Below, in pieces: positions 19,352 through 28,808 of a DNA stretch of 64,000 bases (its first letter is position 1; every line of letters begins with the position of its first letter). The translations under genes and the position numbers were made by a program. The stretch comes from Arcobacter sp. (GTDB lineage Bacteria > Campylobacterota > Campylobacteria > Campylobacterales > Arcobacteraceae): positions 364,541 to 428,540 of the forward strand of contig PKUK01000008.1 of NCBI GenBank assembly GCA_002869535.1, given 5' to 3'. The notes beneath the pieces are model-generated. The model had not been told where the DNA came from and searched no databases. It saw nothing but the letters and a program-made list of their open reading frames with translations.

Positions 19352-19607
19352 TATAGGAATATATATAAAAATAGCAATTATAATAATTATATTAATTCTT
19401 GCCTATATCTATTTGCCAAAAAGCTGGTCAAATATGGGAGAAACTTATAAACCTAGAACAGTGGACAAAAGTGGTGGCCCAACTCCTACATCTTTACAAT
19501 TTAAAAATCCATTTAAGTATGATAACTACAAACCAGCTAAAAAAGTTGAACCACAAAAACCAACTGGCAATGGGGAAGAAAAAAAACCAACTTTTTGGAA
19601 TAATTAA
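19332..19607 (+). CDS. Small single-pass membrane protein, paralog C of three
   Basis: 91 aa: EEKKSNIGIYIKIAI start, a membrane segment (about residues 9-27), a proline-rich linker with WSNMGETYKP, the block LQFKNPFKYDNYKPAKK, and the ending EEKKPTFWNN, matching paralog A. AAGGA lies 5 bases before the ATG, inside paralog B. Function unknown. The three proteins diverge in sequence but keep the order membrane segment, LQF(R/K) block and lysine-rich tail, so they arose by tandem duplication. Confidence 0.7.
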   Translation: MEEKKSNIGIYIKIAIIIIILILAYIYLPKSWSNMGETYKPRTVDKSGGPTPTSLQFKNPFKYDNYKPAKKVEPQKPTGNGEEKKPTFWNN

Positions 19608-19624
19608 TCTTCAAAATTTACTAT

Positions 19625-19651
19625 CTGCCAAGAATTATATTTTCTTGACAG
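19625..19651. terminator. Hairpin between convergent genes, possible terminator
   Basis: CTGCCAAGAA at 19625-19634 pairs with TTCTTGACAG at 19642-19651 with one wobble and a 7-base loop. There is no clear T-run on either side. It sits in the 53-base gap between paralog C and the tolC-like gene. Confidence 0.4.
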
Positions 19652-19660
19652 AGCTTGTAA

Positions 19661-20902
19661 TTACTTCTCTAAAACTCTATTTAAAGTCTCAATAGAAATA
19701 TATTTATCATAATAAGCTTTATAATAATTTTGTTTTGCAGCACTAAGTAAATAGTTTGCATCAATTAAATTTGTGTTATCAGAAAGACCTTCTTTGAACC
19801 TATTTTTTACTATTTCATAATTCTCTTTTGATTGGTCAAGGGCTAATTTTGAAGTTTCAAAGTTAGCTTTTGCCACATCATAAGATGAAAGTGCATTTTG
19901 GTATTGAAGTTTAATATTAAGTCTTACTTTTGCTAGGTTTGCCACTGCTTTTTTTACTTGGATATTTTTCTTTATAACTTCACTATAATCACTATTTCCA
20001 TTATATAAATTCCAAGATGCTGTTATATTTAATACCTCTTGTGTATCTGGATAAGAAGCACGTCCACCTACATTTTCATCATCACCATACTTATTGTATG
20101 AAAGACTTGCATCAACCTTTGGCATAAAAGCACCTTTTGATCCAAATGACTGCTCTTTTATACTTTTTAAACTAAGTTCAGAGGCTTTTATTTCGCTTCT
20201 ATCTTCTAAAAGAGTTATATCATAAGTGTAGTTTTTATCTGTACTTACATTTAATTCATCAAGCTTTTCATTTGATAAATCATATCCACCTAAAATATTA
20301 CTCAAAGTATATGAAGAGATATTTAAATCTCCTTTTGCTTGAATAACACTCTGTTTTGCATTTAACATGTTTACTTCAACTTTTAATAAATCATTTCTTG
20401 AAATAATTCCTTGTGTATATTGACTTTGGGCATCCATGTATTGTTTTTCAAATAATTTATATGCATCTTCTTGAGTTTGAAGATTTTTTCTTTTATTCAG
20501 ATAATCAATGTATGCTTTTTTTGTATCTAATATAATATCCTGTTTTTTTGCATTGTAATAATACATTGAGGCATTTTTTAGATACTTAGAACTATATAAC
20601 TCACTAAAATCACTAAATCCATTAAATAGATTATATGAAATCGTCGCACTTGCAGTTGAGTCCTCTTTTATCTGTCCTGGTATTACTTTGTCTCTATTAT
20701 TATAAGAGTATGACAAGTCAGCTTTTGGTAAAAAAGCTGATTTTGTTTTATCATAATCCTCTTTTGACTCTTTGTATTCATAGTTGCTTATTGCAATATC
20801 TAAATTCTTCTCCAATGAGATATTTAAAACCTCATCGAGCGATATTGCAAATAAATTAGTTGCAACTAAAGATGACAATACTAAATATTTTATTTTCTTC
20901 AT
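19661..20902 (-). CDS. TolC-family outer membrane efflux protein
   Basis: 413 aa with an N-terminal signal peptide (about 19 residues, cleavage after NLFA). It has the internal repeat typical of TolC proteins: a coiled-coil helical half with LNISLEKNLDIAISNYEYKE and a second half with EVLNITASWNLYNGNSDYSE. Two NLYNG/NLFNG strands mark the beta-barrel segments (SYNLFNGFSD). It is the outer membrane channel for the RND pump encoded just upstream (9-base gap). AAGGA precedes the ATG. Confidence 0.9.
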   Translation of the reverse strand: MKKIKYLVLSSLVATNLFAISLDEVLNISLEKNLDIAISNYEYKESKEDYDKTKSAFLPKADLSYSYNNRDKVIPGQIKEDSTASATISYNLFNGFSDFSELYSSKYLKNASMYYYNAKKQDIILDTKKAYIDYLNKRKNLQTQEDAYKLFEKQYMDAQSQYTQGIISRNDLLKVEVNMLNAKQSVIQAKGDLNISSYTLSNILGGYDLSNEKLDELNVSTDKNYTYDITLLEDRSEIKASELSLKSIKEQSFGSKGAFMPKVDASLSYNKYGDDENVGGRASYPDTQEVLNITASWNLYNGNSDYSEVIKKNIQVKKAVANLAKVRLNIKLQYQNALSSYDVAKANFETSKLALDQSKENYEIVKNRFKEGLSDNTNLIDANYLLSAAKQNYYKAYYDKYISIETLNRVLEK

Positions 20903-20911
20903 TTTTTATCC

Positions 20912-23900
20912 TTATGCTTTACTAACATCAACTGGTTCTTTTACGTCACTTCTTTTAAGTCTTTGTTCTAATTTAATAAAAAACATCAAAAGTGCAGGAG
21001 TAACAAATATTGTAAATATTGTTGAAAATGCCAATCCACCTGTGATAACTGAACCTAAACCTCTATAGAACTCACTTCCAGGTCCTGGCATTAATACTAA
21101 AGGCAACATACCAAAAATAGAAGTTAATGAACTCATATAAATAGGACGAATTCTAGTTCGAGTTGCTTCTATTACAGCTTTTTTATGCTCCATTCCCTTA
21201 TCTCTTATATAATTCAAACTTTGATGAACAATTAAAATTGCATTGTTTACAACAATACCTACCAAAATAATAAACCCAAGCATGGTTAAAATATCCAAAG
21301 GCTGTGGAGCAATAAATATATTAGTAAGTTTCAATCCTATAAATCCACCTGCTGTTGCCAATGGAACTGTACACATAATTACAATTGGATATAAAAAGTT
21401 TCCAAACAGTGATGCCATAAGTAAATATACAATCACTAAAGCTAAAATAAAATTATCCATCAATAGTTTTATTGTTTCGGTTAATTTGTCAGCTGTACCA
21501 GAAATACCAATTTCAATATCCTCTGTAATAATACCTTTAGCTTTCATTCCTTCTAACATACCACCAATAGTTTTCATTGCTTCATCAATAGTCATACCAT
21601 CAGGAGGTGTCACTTGTAAGGTAATAGTTCTTTTTCCATTTAGGTGACGAATCTCTGAAATTCCCGTTGTAGAGATATAATCAGACATGGAAGAGACTGG
21701 CAATACCATGCCATTTGGTAAGGCAAGTAGTGATGCCATAACATCTTCTGGAGTTTTTACCAACTCTCCATCAGCTTTTAAAACGAGGTCAATTTTCTTT
21801 TTACCATCTTCTTCAAAATCACCAACTTTTCTACCACTCATAAGAACATCAATTGCAACTCCTAAATCCCTAGAACTTAAATCTAGTGCTTTAATTGCAT
21901 CTCTATTTGGTCTAATTCTAACTTCAGGATAAAGCAACTCTACTGATGGCACAGGTCGTACTTGACTTCCTTGTATTGCACCCATAGTAGCCCCATAAAG
22001 TTGAGCACCAATACTTGCAATCTCTTCAATCTTTTCACCACTAATATCAATATTAACAGTATTTCCTTCACCAACTCCACTTTCAAATACTCCTGATTGA
22101 AGTGAAACACCAAATACAGAAGGCATAGAGTTTACTATTGGTCTAAACATTGGTATTAAATCAGGAGCTCTATCTTCATGCATTGAAGTTCCACCAAAAA
22201 GTGTGAAGTCTCCAAAAGATACATAAAAGGCACGGCTTAGCCCAGGAATATCTCCAACATCTTTATTAACATGAGGCTCAATTTGTTTCATTAAATATGT
22301 ACCCATACCATATCTCTCATTATATGAAAGTCCAGGAGGTGTTATCAAAATATTAAATATTAAGTTCTTATTTCCCTTTGGTAAATAATCAAGTTTAGGA
22401 AAAAGTACATATATTGCCCCCACTGAAAAAACTGCTAAAGATAAAATAGTAACTATTTTAGTAAAAGTATTTTTTAAAGACATAGTTACAATTGACATTA
22501 TAAAATTAACTATTTTTTCTCCAAAGTTAGCTATTGCACCTGCATCTTTTGGCTCTTTTTTTGAAATTCCTGCAAATGATTTCCATAACATTGGAATAAC
22601 TGAAATTGAAACAAATAGTGAAAAAGTTACAGAAGCTGTTACTGCAATTGCAATATCTTTAAATAACTGTCCCGCTTCATCTTGTAAAAATACAATTGGC
22701 AAGAATACTGCAATAGTTGTAAGAGCAGAAGCAACCAATGCTCCACAAACTTCACTTGCACCTATATAGGCAGCATCAGCAATGCTCATACCCTCTTTTC
22801 TATGCCTATCAATATTTTCCAATACAACAATGGCACTATCAACAAGCATACCAACGGCAAAGGAGATACCTGCAAGAGAGATTGTATTTAAACTTCTTTC
22901 CATCGCACTTAATATTATAAAAGTACCAATAATAGATATTGGAATTGCAACAGAAACAACAGCAGTAGGAGAGATACTTCTTAAAAATAAAATTAGAATA
23001 AATACTGCTAAAACACCACCTATCATAATATTTTGTTTAACTAAATCAACAGAACCAACGATATAAGGTCTTTGGTCATATATCCATTGTATTTTTAGTT
23101 TTTCATCTTTTAAAACACCTGCATTAAGTTCATTTACTACTTTTTCAACTTCATCTGTAAGCTGAACAATATTAGAACCTGCACTTGGTTGAACACCTAA
23201 GAATATCCCATCTTTTCCTAAATACATAGCAACACCATTTGCAGTTTCATATCCAAAATCAACTGTTGCAATATCTTTAACTGTAACTATTTTATCCCGA
23301 GTAGATATCAAAACAACTTTTTCAATATCTTTGGGTGAAGCAAATTTATTTACAGTTCTAATTCGGTAGGCTCTTCTATTTATATTTTGAATACCTGCAG
23401 AAACATCTATATTTTCATTTTGTATTGTTGATATTACTTGAGAAACAGTTAATCCATATGATGCCAATTTGTTCACATCAAATACAATTTGCATCTGCTG
23501 CTCTCTACCACCAATATCCATAGTTCCTGACACACCATTAACTCTTTTTATAACAGGTTTTATTTCATTATCAAAAAAAGTTCTATATTCATCTATATGT
23601 CTTGGATTATCTTTGAAAGTTTGCAACATCATCCAAATAACTGGACTTGCTGTTGCTGTTTCAATGATAGGTTCATCCACATTATTTGGGTATGAGCTTA
23701 CCTCATTTAACTTATTTGAAACATCTTGTAAAGCTACACGAATATCCGTATCTAACTTAAATGTTAAAGTTATCTCTCCCCTATCATCTTTGGCAGATGA
23801 TTCATATTCAATTAGATTATTTAAACTTTTAAGGGCATCTTCTTGCTCTTCTATTATCTCTCGCTCTATTTCATGAGGAGTTGCGCCTGGCCATACTGTT

Positions 23901-24043
23901 GTTATTTTAATCTCAGGTTTTGTTACTGAGGGTGTTAATTGATATGGTAATTTAGTAAGTGACAAAAAACCAAACAATACAACGATTAAAACTGAAACAA
24001 TAATAGTTACAGGATTTTTAATCGAAAACTTAATTAAATCCAT
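20912..24043 (-). CDS. RND-type (HAE1) efflux permease
   Basis: 1043 aa, the size of AcrB-class pumps. The N-terminus begins LIKFSIKNPVTIIVSVLIVV; the periplasmic porter domain includes TTVWPGATPHEIEREI. The TM4 proton-relay motif is GMLVDSAIVVLENIDRHRKEG, with the Asp; TM10 and later segments end in GIVVNNAILIVHQSLNY. It uses proton influx to expel drugs, detergents or bile salts through the TolC-like channel. The operon is adaptor, permease, channel. AGGA precedes the ATG. Substrates cannot be told from sequence. Confidence 0.93.
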   Translation of the reverse strand: MDLIKFSIKNPVTIIVSVLIVVLFGFLSLTKLPYQLTPSVTKPEIKITTVWPGATPHEIEREIIEEQEDALKSLNNLIEYESSAKDDRGEITLTFKLDTDIRVALQDVSNKLNEVSSYPNNVDEPIIETATASPVIWMMLQTFKDNPRHIDEYRTFFDNEIKPVIKRVNGVSGTMDIGGREQQMQIVFDVNKLASYGLTVSQVISTIQNENIDVSAGIQNINRRAYRIRTVNKFASPKDIEKVVLISTRDKIVTVKDIATVDFGYETANGVAMYLGKDGIFLGVQPSAGSNIVQLTDEVEKVVNELNAGVLKDEKLKIQWIYDQRPYIVGSVDLVKQNIMIGGVLAVFILILFLRSISPTAVVSVAIPISIIGTFIILSAMERSLNTISLAGISFAVGMLVDSAIVVLENIDRHRKEGMSIADAAYIGASEVCGALVASALTTIAVFLPIVFLQDEAGQLFKDIAIAVTASVTFSLFVSISVIPMLWKSFAGISKKEPKDAGAIANFGEKIVNFIMSIVTMSLKNTFTKIVTILSLAVFSVGAIYVLFPKLDYLPKGNKNLIFNILITPPGLSYNERYGMGTYLMKQIEPHVNKDVGDIPGLSRAFYVSFGDFTLFGGTSMHEDRAPDLIPMFRPIVNSMPSVFGVSLQSGVFESGVGEGNTVNIDISGEKIEEIASIGAQLYGATMGAIQGSQVRPVPSVELLYPEVRIRPNRDAIKALDLSSRDLGVAIDVLMSGRKVGDFEEDGKKKIDLVLKADGELVKTPEDVMASLLALPNGMVLPVSSMSDYISTTGISEIRHLNGKRTITLQVTPPDGMTIDEAMKTIGGMLEGMKAKGIITEDIEIGISGTADKLTETIKLLMDNFILALVIVYLLMASLFGNFLYPIVIMCTVPLATAGGFIGLKLTNIFIAPQPLDILTMLGFIILVGIVVNNAILIVHQSLNYIRDKGMEHKKAVIEATRTRIRPIYMSSLTSIFGMLPLVLMPGPGSEFYRGLGSVITGGLAFSTIFTIFVTPALLMFFIKLEQRLKRSDVKEPVDVSKA

Positions 24044-24051
24044 TTCTTATC

Positions 24052-25047
24052 CTATTTGTTTATTATTTTTACAGGTGAATTAGGAAAAACTCTTTCATTC
24101 CCTTTACTAACTATGTTCTGTCCCTGTGCTAAACCTTCACCATCTATCGCAACGCTATCTTGTAAATATGCAATAATCTGTACAGGAATCATTTGTGCAA
24201 TCATTTTATCATCAATAATAAAAACAATATTTTGTCCAAATCTTTTTATAACAGCATCTCTTGGAACAATAAGTGCTTCTTGTACTGCATTTTTAGACAA
24301 GCTTACCTTTGCTTCTTCTCCATCAAAAACAAATATTTTGCTTGTATTAGCTTTAAACTTTACAGGGAAAGTTCTAGTTATCTTATCACCACTTGGTATT
24401 GCACCACTCATTTTTCCTTTTATAACATCTTTACCAACCCTAATATCATATGTATCATCTTTTTTTAATCCATAATAAATACTCAATGGAACATTAAATG
24501 TTATCTCTGCTTTTGAAGTATCTACAATTGAAGCCAGTGATGTTCCTGCATTTACCCATTCCCCTAAGTCAATACTCTTTTCTACCATAATTCCACTATA
24601 TGGTGCTTTTATGCTTTTTTTCTCTTTTTGTATTTCTAACTCATTTAAGGTACTTTGTGTTGTAACAGATTTTAATTTCATATCATCATACTGTTTTTTA
24701 GAAACAGATTTTGTCTCTAACAGTTTTGAATATCTTTCATAATCTTTTTTTGCACTCTTAGCATTTGCTCGTGCTGATTTCACTTGTGCATTTAATAAAT
24801 CTGCATCTATTTGAATCAGTGTTTGCCCTTTTTTTACAGCATCCCCTACTTCAAAATTTATATTTTTTACTACACCTGAATTTTGAGCAGCTAAAACTGA
24901 GTTTCTATCAAACTTTAGTGTTCCTACAAACTCTTGCAAAGGATTAACTTCTCCTTTTATTATTTTTGTAGTCTCAACCAGTGATGGAGCACCTGCTGCA
25001 AATAGTGCAACAGATGAAAGCACTACTACTAATACCTTCTTAAACAT
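24052..25047 (-). CDS. Periplasmic adaptor (membrane fusion protein) of the RND pump
   Basis: 331 aa with a signal peptide (residues 1-18, VALFAAG). It has the lipoyl halves VKNINFEVGDAVKKGQTLIQID and KSIKAPYSGIMVEKSIDLGEWV flanking a short helical hairpin (about residues 77-135), then the beta-barrel and membrane-proximal domains. No lipobox is evident, so it is not an obvious lipoprotein. The helical hairpin is short compared with AcrA. It lies 8 bases upstream of the permease. AAGGA precedes the ATG. Confidence 0.92.
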   Translation of the reverse strand: MFKKVLVVVLSSVALFAAGAPSLVETTKIIKGEVNPLQEFVGTLKFDRNSVLAAQNSGVVKNINFEVGDAVKKGQTLIQIDADLLNAQVKSARANAKSAKKDYERYSKLLETKSVSKKQYDDMKLKSVTTQSTLNELEIQKEKKSIKAPYSGIMVEKSIDLGEWVNAGTSLASIVDTSKAEITFNVPLSIYYGLKKDDTYDIRVGKDVIKGKMSGAIPSGDKITRTFPVKFKANTSKIFVFDGEEAKVSLSKNAVQEALIVPRDAVIKRFGQNIVFIIDDKMIAQMIPVQIIAYLQDSVAIDGEGLAQGQNIVSKGNERVFPNSPVKIINK

Positions 25048-25058
25048 ATATTATCCTT

Positions 25059-25280
25059 CTATTTTATTAATTTATTTGTGATATTATGCACTATAGGTGC
25101 AACAATAAATACTATTGGAAATGCAAATATAAATGCTTTTACAAATGCCTCCAGCCACTTTAAAACAAAACCGTCAATGAAACCTAAATTTATAAATGTA
25201 ATTACAAAACTCATTATAAAACTCATAAATAAAGACATGAAAAAAGCAAAAACTAATCTTGTATATTTTTTTGGAATCAT
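25059..25280 (-). CDS. DUF2798-like small membrane protein
   Basis: 73 aa with two membrane segments (about residues 8-30 and 45-66), resembling DUF2798 proteins: FAFFMSLFMSFIMSFVITF and a second segment with the pattern A-x-x-x-A-F-P. The function of the family is unknown; members often lie near TetR regulators and transporters, as here. The ATG overlaps the tetR stop (ATGA), so it is translated with tetR and lies between the regulator and the pump genes. Confidence 0.7.
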   Translation of the reverse strand: MIPKKYTRLVFAFFMSLFMSFIMSFVITFINLGFIDGFVLKWLEAFVKAFIFAFPIVFIVAPIVHNITNKLIK

Positions 25281-25879
25281 TGTTTTTTCTCAATTACTTC
25301 AAAAATATTATTTAAAAATTTTTCACATGAGAATTTAGCATCAAAACTTGTTTGTGTCATTTTCATCAATACTACACCCTTTTCAAACAACATGATTCCA
25401 TCAACAAAATTTCTAGCTATGGGGAGTAATTCTTCATTATTAATTCCCTCTTCAATTATCTCTTTTAATTGATTTTGAAAAAACTCTGTGCATGAAGTAT
25501 TAAAGTTACACATAGATTCATTCTCTTCTGCTAAAACAATTGATAAGTATTCTCTATAACCATTAAAATGTCTAATATTTTCTTCTGTCTCATTCATAAC
25601 AAAATCAAAGAAGTGAAATACTTTCTCTTTAGTTGATTTTACATCTTTGATTTTTTCTAAAAACATTTTATGATGATACTCTATGTGCACATTTATTATT
25701 TCAAAAATAATATCTTCTTTATTTTCAAAATACTCATATACAGTTCCCTTGCCTATTCCAGCACTTTTTGCAACTTGGGCAACTGTAATATTTTTCATTC
25801 CAACATCATGTATTAAATCAAAACAAGCAAGTGCAACTTCTCTTCTTCTTTCTTCTTTATTGACTTTTTTAGGACTCAT
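25277..25879 (-). CDS. TetR/AcrR-family regulator of the efflux operon
   Basis: 200 aa with an N-terminal helix-turn-helix: IKNITVAQVAKSA-type sequence VGMKNITVAQVAKSAGIGKG followed by TVYEYFENKEDI, the classic TetR motif. The C-terminal ligand domain is unique. It leads the tetR-DUF2798-adaptor-permease-channel operon, and two TGAC-based palindromes lie just upstream, so autorepression with derepression by a pump substrate is the likely mode. AAGGAG precedes the ATG. Confidence 0.92.
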   Translation of the reverse strand: MSPKKVNKEERRREVALACFDLIHDVGMKNITVAQVAKSAGIGKGTVYEYFENKEDIIFEIINVHIEYHHKMFLEKIKDVKSTKEKVFHFFDFVMNETEENIRHFNGYREYLSIVLAEENESMCNFNTSCTEFFQNQLKEIIEEGINNEELLPIARNFVDGIMLFEKGVVLMKMTQTSFDAKFSCEKFLNNIFEVIEKKQ

Positions 25880-25903
25880 AAAACTCCTTAAATATTTTTT
25901 GAC

Positions 25904-25916
25904 TGACCGTCGGTCA
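25904..25916. promoter_or_regulatory. TetR operator 1
   Basis: A perfect odd palindrome, TGACCG-T-CGGTCA, 25 bases upstream of the tetR start. TetR-family sites of this kind are common. A second related site lies 56 bp away toward the divergent doxX gene. Confidence 0.75.
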
Positions 25917-25959
25917 AGTTATGAAAGTATAACTAGCTATTCTTAAATTTTATTGAATT

Positions 25960-25972
25960 TGACCAGCAGTCA
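25960..25972. promoter_or_regulatory. TetR operator 2
   Basis: TGACC-AGC-AGTCA, an imperfect version of site 1 with the same TGAC...GTCA outer bases and length. It lies 56 bases upstream of doxX, so the regulator may control both directions. Confidence 0.65.
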
Positions 25973-26027
25973 GTTTTAATTAACCTTTCATTAACTTTTT
26001 TAAAATAACATACTACAAAGGATTGTT

Positions 26028-26423
26028 ATGAATAGTAGCTACAATGAAAATTTTGCAAAATTATTTTTAAGATTATTTGTTGGTATTTTATTTTTACTAC
26101 ATGGATATGCAAAGCTTAAATATGGGACTTCTTTTATCGAATCAGTACTTGAAAAAAACAATCTTCCTCAATACTTAGTTTATGGGGTTTACATTGGAGA
26201 AGTTATTGCACCAATATTTCTAATTATTGGATACTACACAAAAACATTCTCTTTGATAATTATAATAAATATTTTATTTGCAATATATTTAGTTCATCCA
26301 AGCGAAATATTTTCTCTTAGTTCACACGGAGGATTAGCTTTAGAACTTCAATATTTCTATATCTTTACATCACTTTTAATAATACTTATTGGACCAGGTA
26401 AATTCTCATTGGATGAAAAATAA
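26028..26423 (+). CDS. DoxX-family membrane protein
   Basis: 131 aa with four hydrophobic segments, starting with LFLRLFVGILFLLHGYAKLK, the typical DoxX first helix with H-G-x-x-K, then YGVYIGEVIAPIFLIIGYYT. DoxX proteins are poorly defined membrane proteins linked to redox or stress responses. It is divergent from tetR and shares the operator region, so it is probably under the same control. AAAGGA precedes the ATG. Confidence 0.85.
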   Translation: MNSSYNENFAKLFLRLFVGILFLLHGYAKLKYGTSFIESVLEKNNLPQYLVYGVYIGEVIAPIFLIIGYYTKTFSLIIIINILFAIYLVHPSEIFSLSSHGGLALELQYFYIFTSLLIILIGPGKFSLDEK

Positions 26424-26490
26424 TTTTTATTTAACTAAAAATTTCTAAATTCATGATATAATAAAGGATTACCTGTCAGGAAGTTATAAA

Positions 26491-28782
26491 TTGAATAAAA
26501 AAATTAGTTATACGTTTTTCAAAACTTTTACGCTTTTTATTATTATATTTTTATTGGTATCCACTGCCTACATTAAAAATCTTAATGATATTTATTCAAA
26601 AGAGACTACAAATTCTATAGAATCTGAATTAGATTTAAAAATCGCAAATATCCAAAATAATTTTGAAATTCTTAAAAAAGACACCCTTTATATATCATAT
26701 ATCTACAAATTAAATAAAAATAAATATATATTAAAAGATGAAATATCCTCATTGATTGCATTGAAAGAGTCTTATTTAGAGGTTTACTTCTTAAAAAATA
26801 ATGGTAAGAAATTTTTAGAAATCAATGATAATAATTTATCAAAAGATATTCAAGAAAAAAAATATTTAAATGATTTAAAAAAACTTGAAAGAGGTGATAT
26901 ATATGTATCACCTATAAAGCTACTAAAAGATAAAGAGAAAATTATAAATCCTGCTAAACCTTATATTGAAATTATAACTCCAGTTTATGATAAGTATGAT
27001 GTTCAAGATGGGTTTGTAGTTATAGACTATAGTTTAAATGATATTCTTATAACTTTTTCAAACTCTAAATTTGATTTAGAAACACTAATCATAAATAAAA
27101 ATAACTATATATTAAACTCTCAAAACAGTAAATATAATTTTGGATTTATATTTAACAAAGATATGACTTTTAATAATATACATAAAGATATATATAAAGA
27201 GATTGGAGAATATTTTGAAGGTACACTTAAAAATGATAATTATTATATAAATGTTAAAAAAACAAATATTACTTCATGGCTAAATGAGAATAAGCAACCC
27301 AATCCATTTGAATTGAGATTTATTACAAGAATTAACAACAATATAATTGATAAAAAAATTGATGAGTATTTAAATACTATTGCATGGATTGTCTTTTTAT
27401 ACTTTTTAGTTGCATTATTTATCTCATTTATTTTTGCTGAATATAAAAGAACAGAAAAAGAGAATAAATCAAGATTAAAAATATCAAATAATGTATTTGA
27501 AAACTCCCATGATGGTATTATAATCACAAATAAAGAGAATAAAGTACTTCAAGTAAATAAATCTTTTACAAAAATTACAGGCTATAGTGAAAAAGAGATA
27601 CTACATAAAACACCTAAAATACTTAAATCTACAGGTTATCATACAAAACAATTTTATAAAAATATGTGGGATAGCCTTAATAATGAAAATTATTGGGAAG
27701 GTGAAATAACCAATATAAAGAAAAATGGGACACCATATACAGAAGAGCTTACTATTTCAAGAATATATACCGATGAAGATGAGTTTTATCATATAGCTTC
27801 TTTTGTAGATATTACAGAGGCAAAAAGAAATAAAAAAACAATAGAAGATAAGCTTGAAGAAAATAAAACCTATCTTGAAATTATAAATGACTATTTAATC
27901 ACTGTAAAAGTTGATATAAATGGGAAAATTTTAGATGTTTCAGATGCCTTTTGTAGAATTTGTGGTTATGCAAAAGAGGAAGTAATTGGACAAAATCATA
28001 ATATTTTTAGACATCCAGATACCACAAAAGAGTTTTATTTAAATATATGGGATGATATTTACTCTGGTAAAACATGGGAAGGTGAAATTAAAAATATGAT
28101 GAAGAATAAAGAGGTTTATTATGTTCATGCAAAAATTTCTCCTATGTATAACAATAAAACTATTACTGGTTATGCTTCTGTTGCAGTTGATATTACAGAT
28201 AAAAAACGTATTGAAGAAATGTCTATTACAGATGAATTAACACAAACATATAATAGAAGATACTTTAATATGACTATTGAAAAAGAGATATTAAGAGCAA
28301 AAAGAGACAATAAAACAATGGGATTTGCCATTTTAGATATTGACTTTTTTAAACAATATAATGATACATATGGTCATAATAAAGGGGATAAAGCCCTAAT
28401 TGAAACAGCTAACTGTATAAAATATACTGTAAGTAGAGCCAGTGATTATATTTTTAGATTAGGTGGGGAAGAGTTTGGTATTTTAGTAACAGATATCAAT
28501 GAAAAAAACTTCACTCTACTTTTAGAAAAATTAAGAACAAATGTTGAAGATTTACATATAGAACATACTAATAGTACACTTTTAAATAAAGAGCTTACTA
28601 TCTCTATTGGTGGTATAGTATTTGATAGTAATAATTTAACGGCAGAAAAAGCCTATAAAAGAGCTGACAAGTTTTTATATGAAGCAAAAGAAAATGGACG
28701 AAATAAAGTTGTAATTCAAACTGATGATAGTCATATCTCACATAAGATAAATAGTCAAAGGAACAATTATTGTATATTATAG
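26491..28782 (+). CDS. Membrane sensor diguanylate cyclase with two PAS domains
   Basis: 763 aa. N-terminal membrane helix (about 11-29), a periplasmic sensor region (about 30-290, Cache-like), a second helix (about 293-316), PAS 1 (about 330-445), PAS 2 (about 460-575, CRICGYAKEEVIGQNHNIFRH) and a C-terminal GGDEF domain. The active site is intact (RLGGEEFG) and the inhibitory RxxD site (RASD) lies five residues before it, so it should make cyclic di-GMP with product inhibition. PAS 2 has the FRHPD aerotaxis-like motif. The start is TTG at 26491, with AGGAAG upstream at somewhat long spacing. Confidence 0.9.
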   Translation: MNKKISYTFFKTFTLFIIIFLLVSTAYIKNLNDIYSKETTNSIESELDLKIANIQNNFEILKKDTLYISYIYKLNKNKYILKDEISSLIALKESYLEVYFLKNNGKKFLEINDNNLSKDIQEKKYLNDLKKLERGDIYVSPIKLLKDKEKIINPAKPYIEIITPVYDKYDVQDGFVVIDYSLNDILITFSNSKFDLETLIINKNNYILNSQNSKYNFGFIFNKDMTFNNIHKDIYKEIGEYFEGTLKNDNYYINVKKTNITSWLNENKQPNPFELRFITRINNNIIDKKIDEYLNTIAWIVFLYFLVALFISFIFAEYKRTEKENKSRLKISNNVFENSHDGIIITNKENKVLQVNKSFTKITGYSEKEILHKTPKILKSTGYHTKQFYKNMWDSLNNENYWEGEITNIKKNGTPYTEELTISRIYTDEDEFYHIASFVDITEAKRNKKTIEDKLEENKTYLEIINDYLITVKVDINGKILDVSDAFCRICGYAKEEVIGQNHNIFRHPDTTKEFYLNIWDDIYSGKTWEGEIKNMMKNKEVYYVHAKISPMYNNKTITGYASVAVDITDKKRIEEMSITDELTQTYNRRYFNMTIEKEILRAKRDNKTMGFAILDIDFFKQYNDTYGHNKGDKALIETANCIKYTVSRASDYIFRLGGEEFGILVTDINEKNFTLLLEKLRTNVEDLHIEHTNSTLLNKELTISIGGIVFDSNNLTAEKAYKRADKFLYEAKENGRNKVVIQTDDSHISHKINSQRNNYCIL

Positions 28783-28808
28783 TGCATACATAAAAAAAGG
28801 ACTATAGT

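Noticed and set aside
20912-24043. Several open frames on the plus strand inside the RND permease and adaptor genes (for example 21243-21647, 22782-23066)
   Set aside because: They are antisense shadows of strongly conserved genes, without Shine-Dalgarno motifs or family features.
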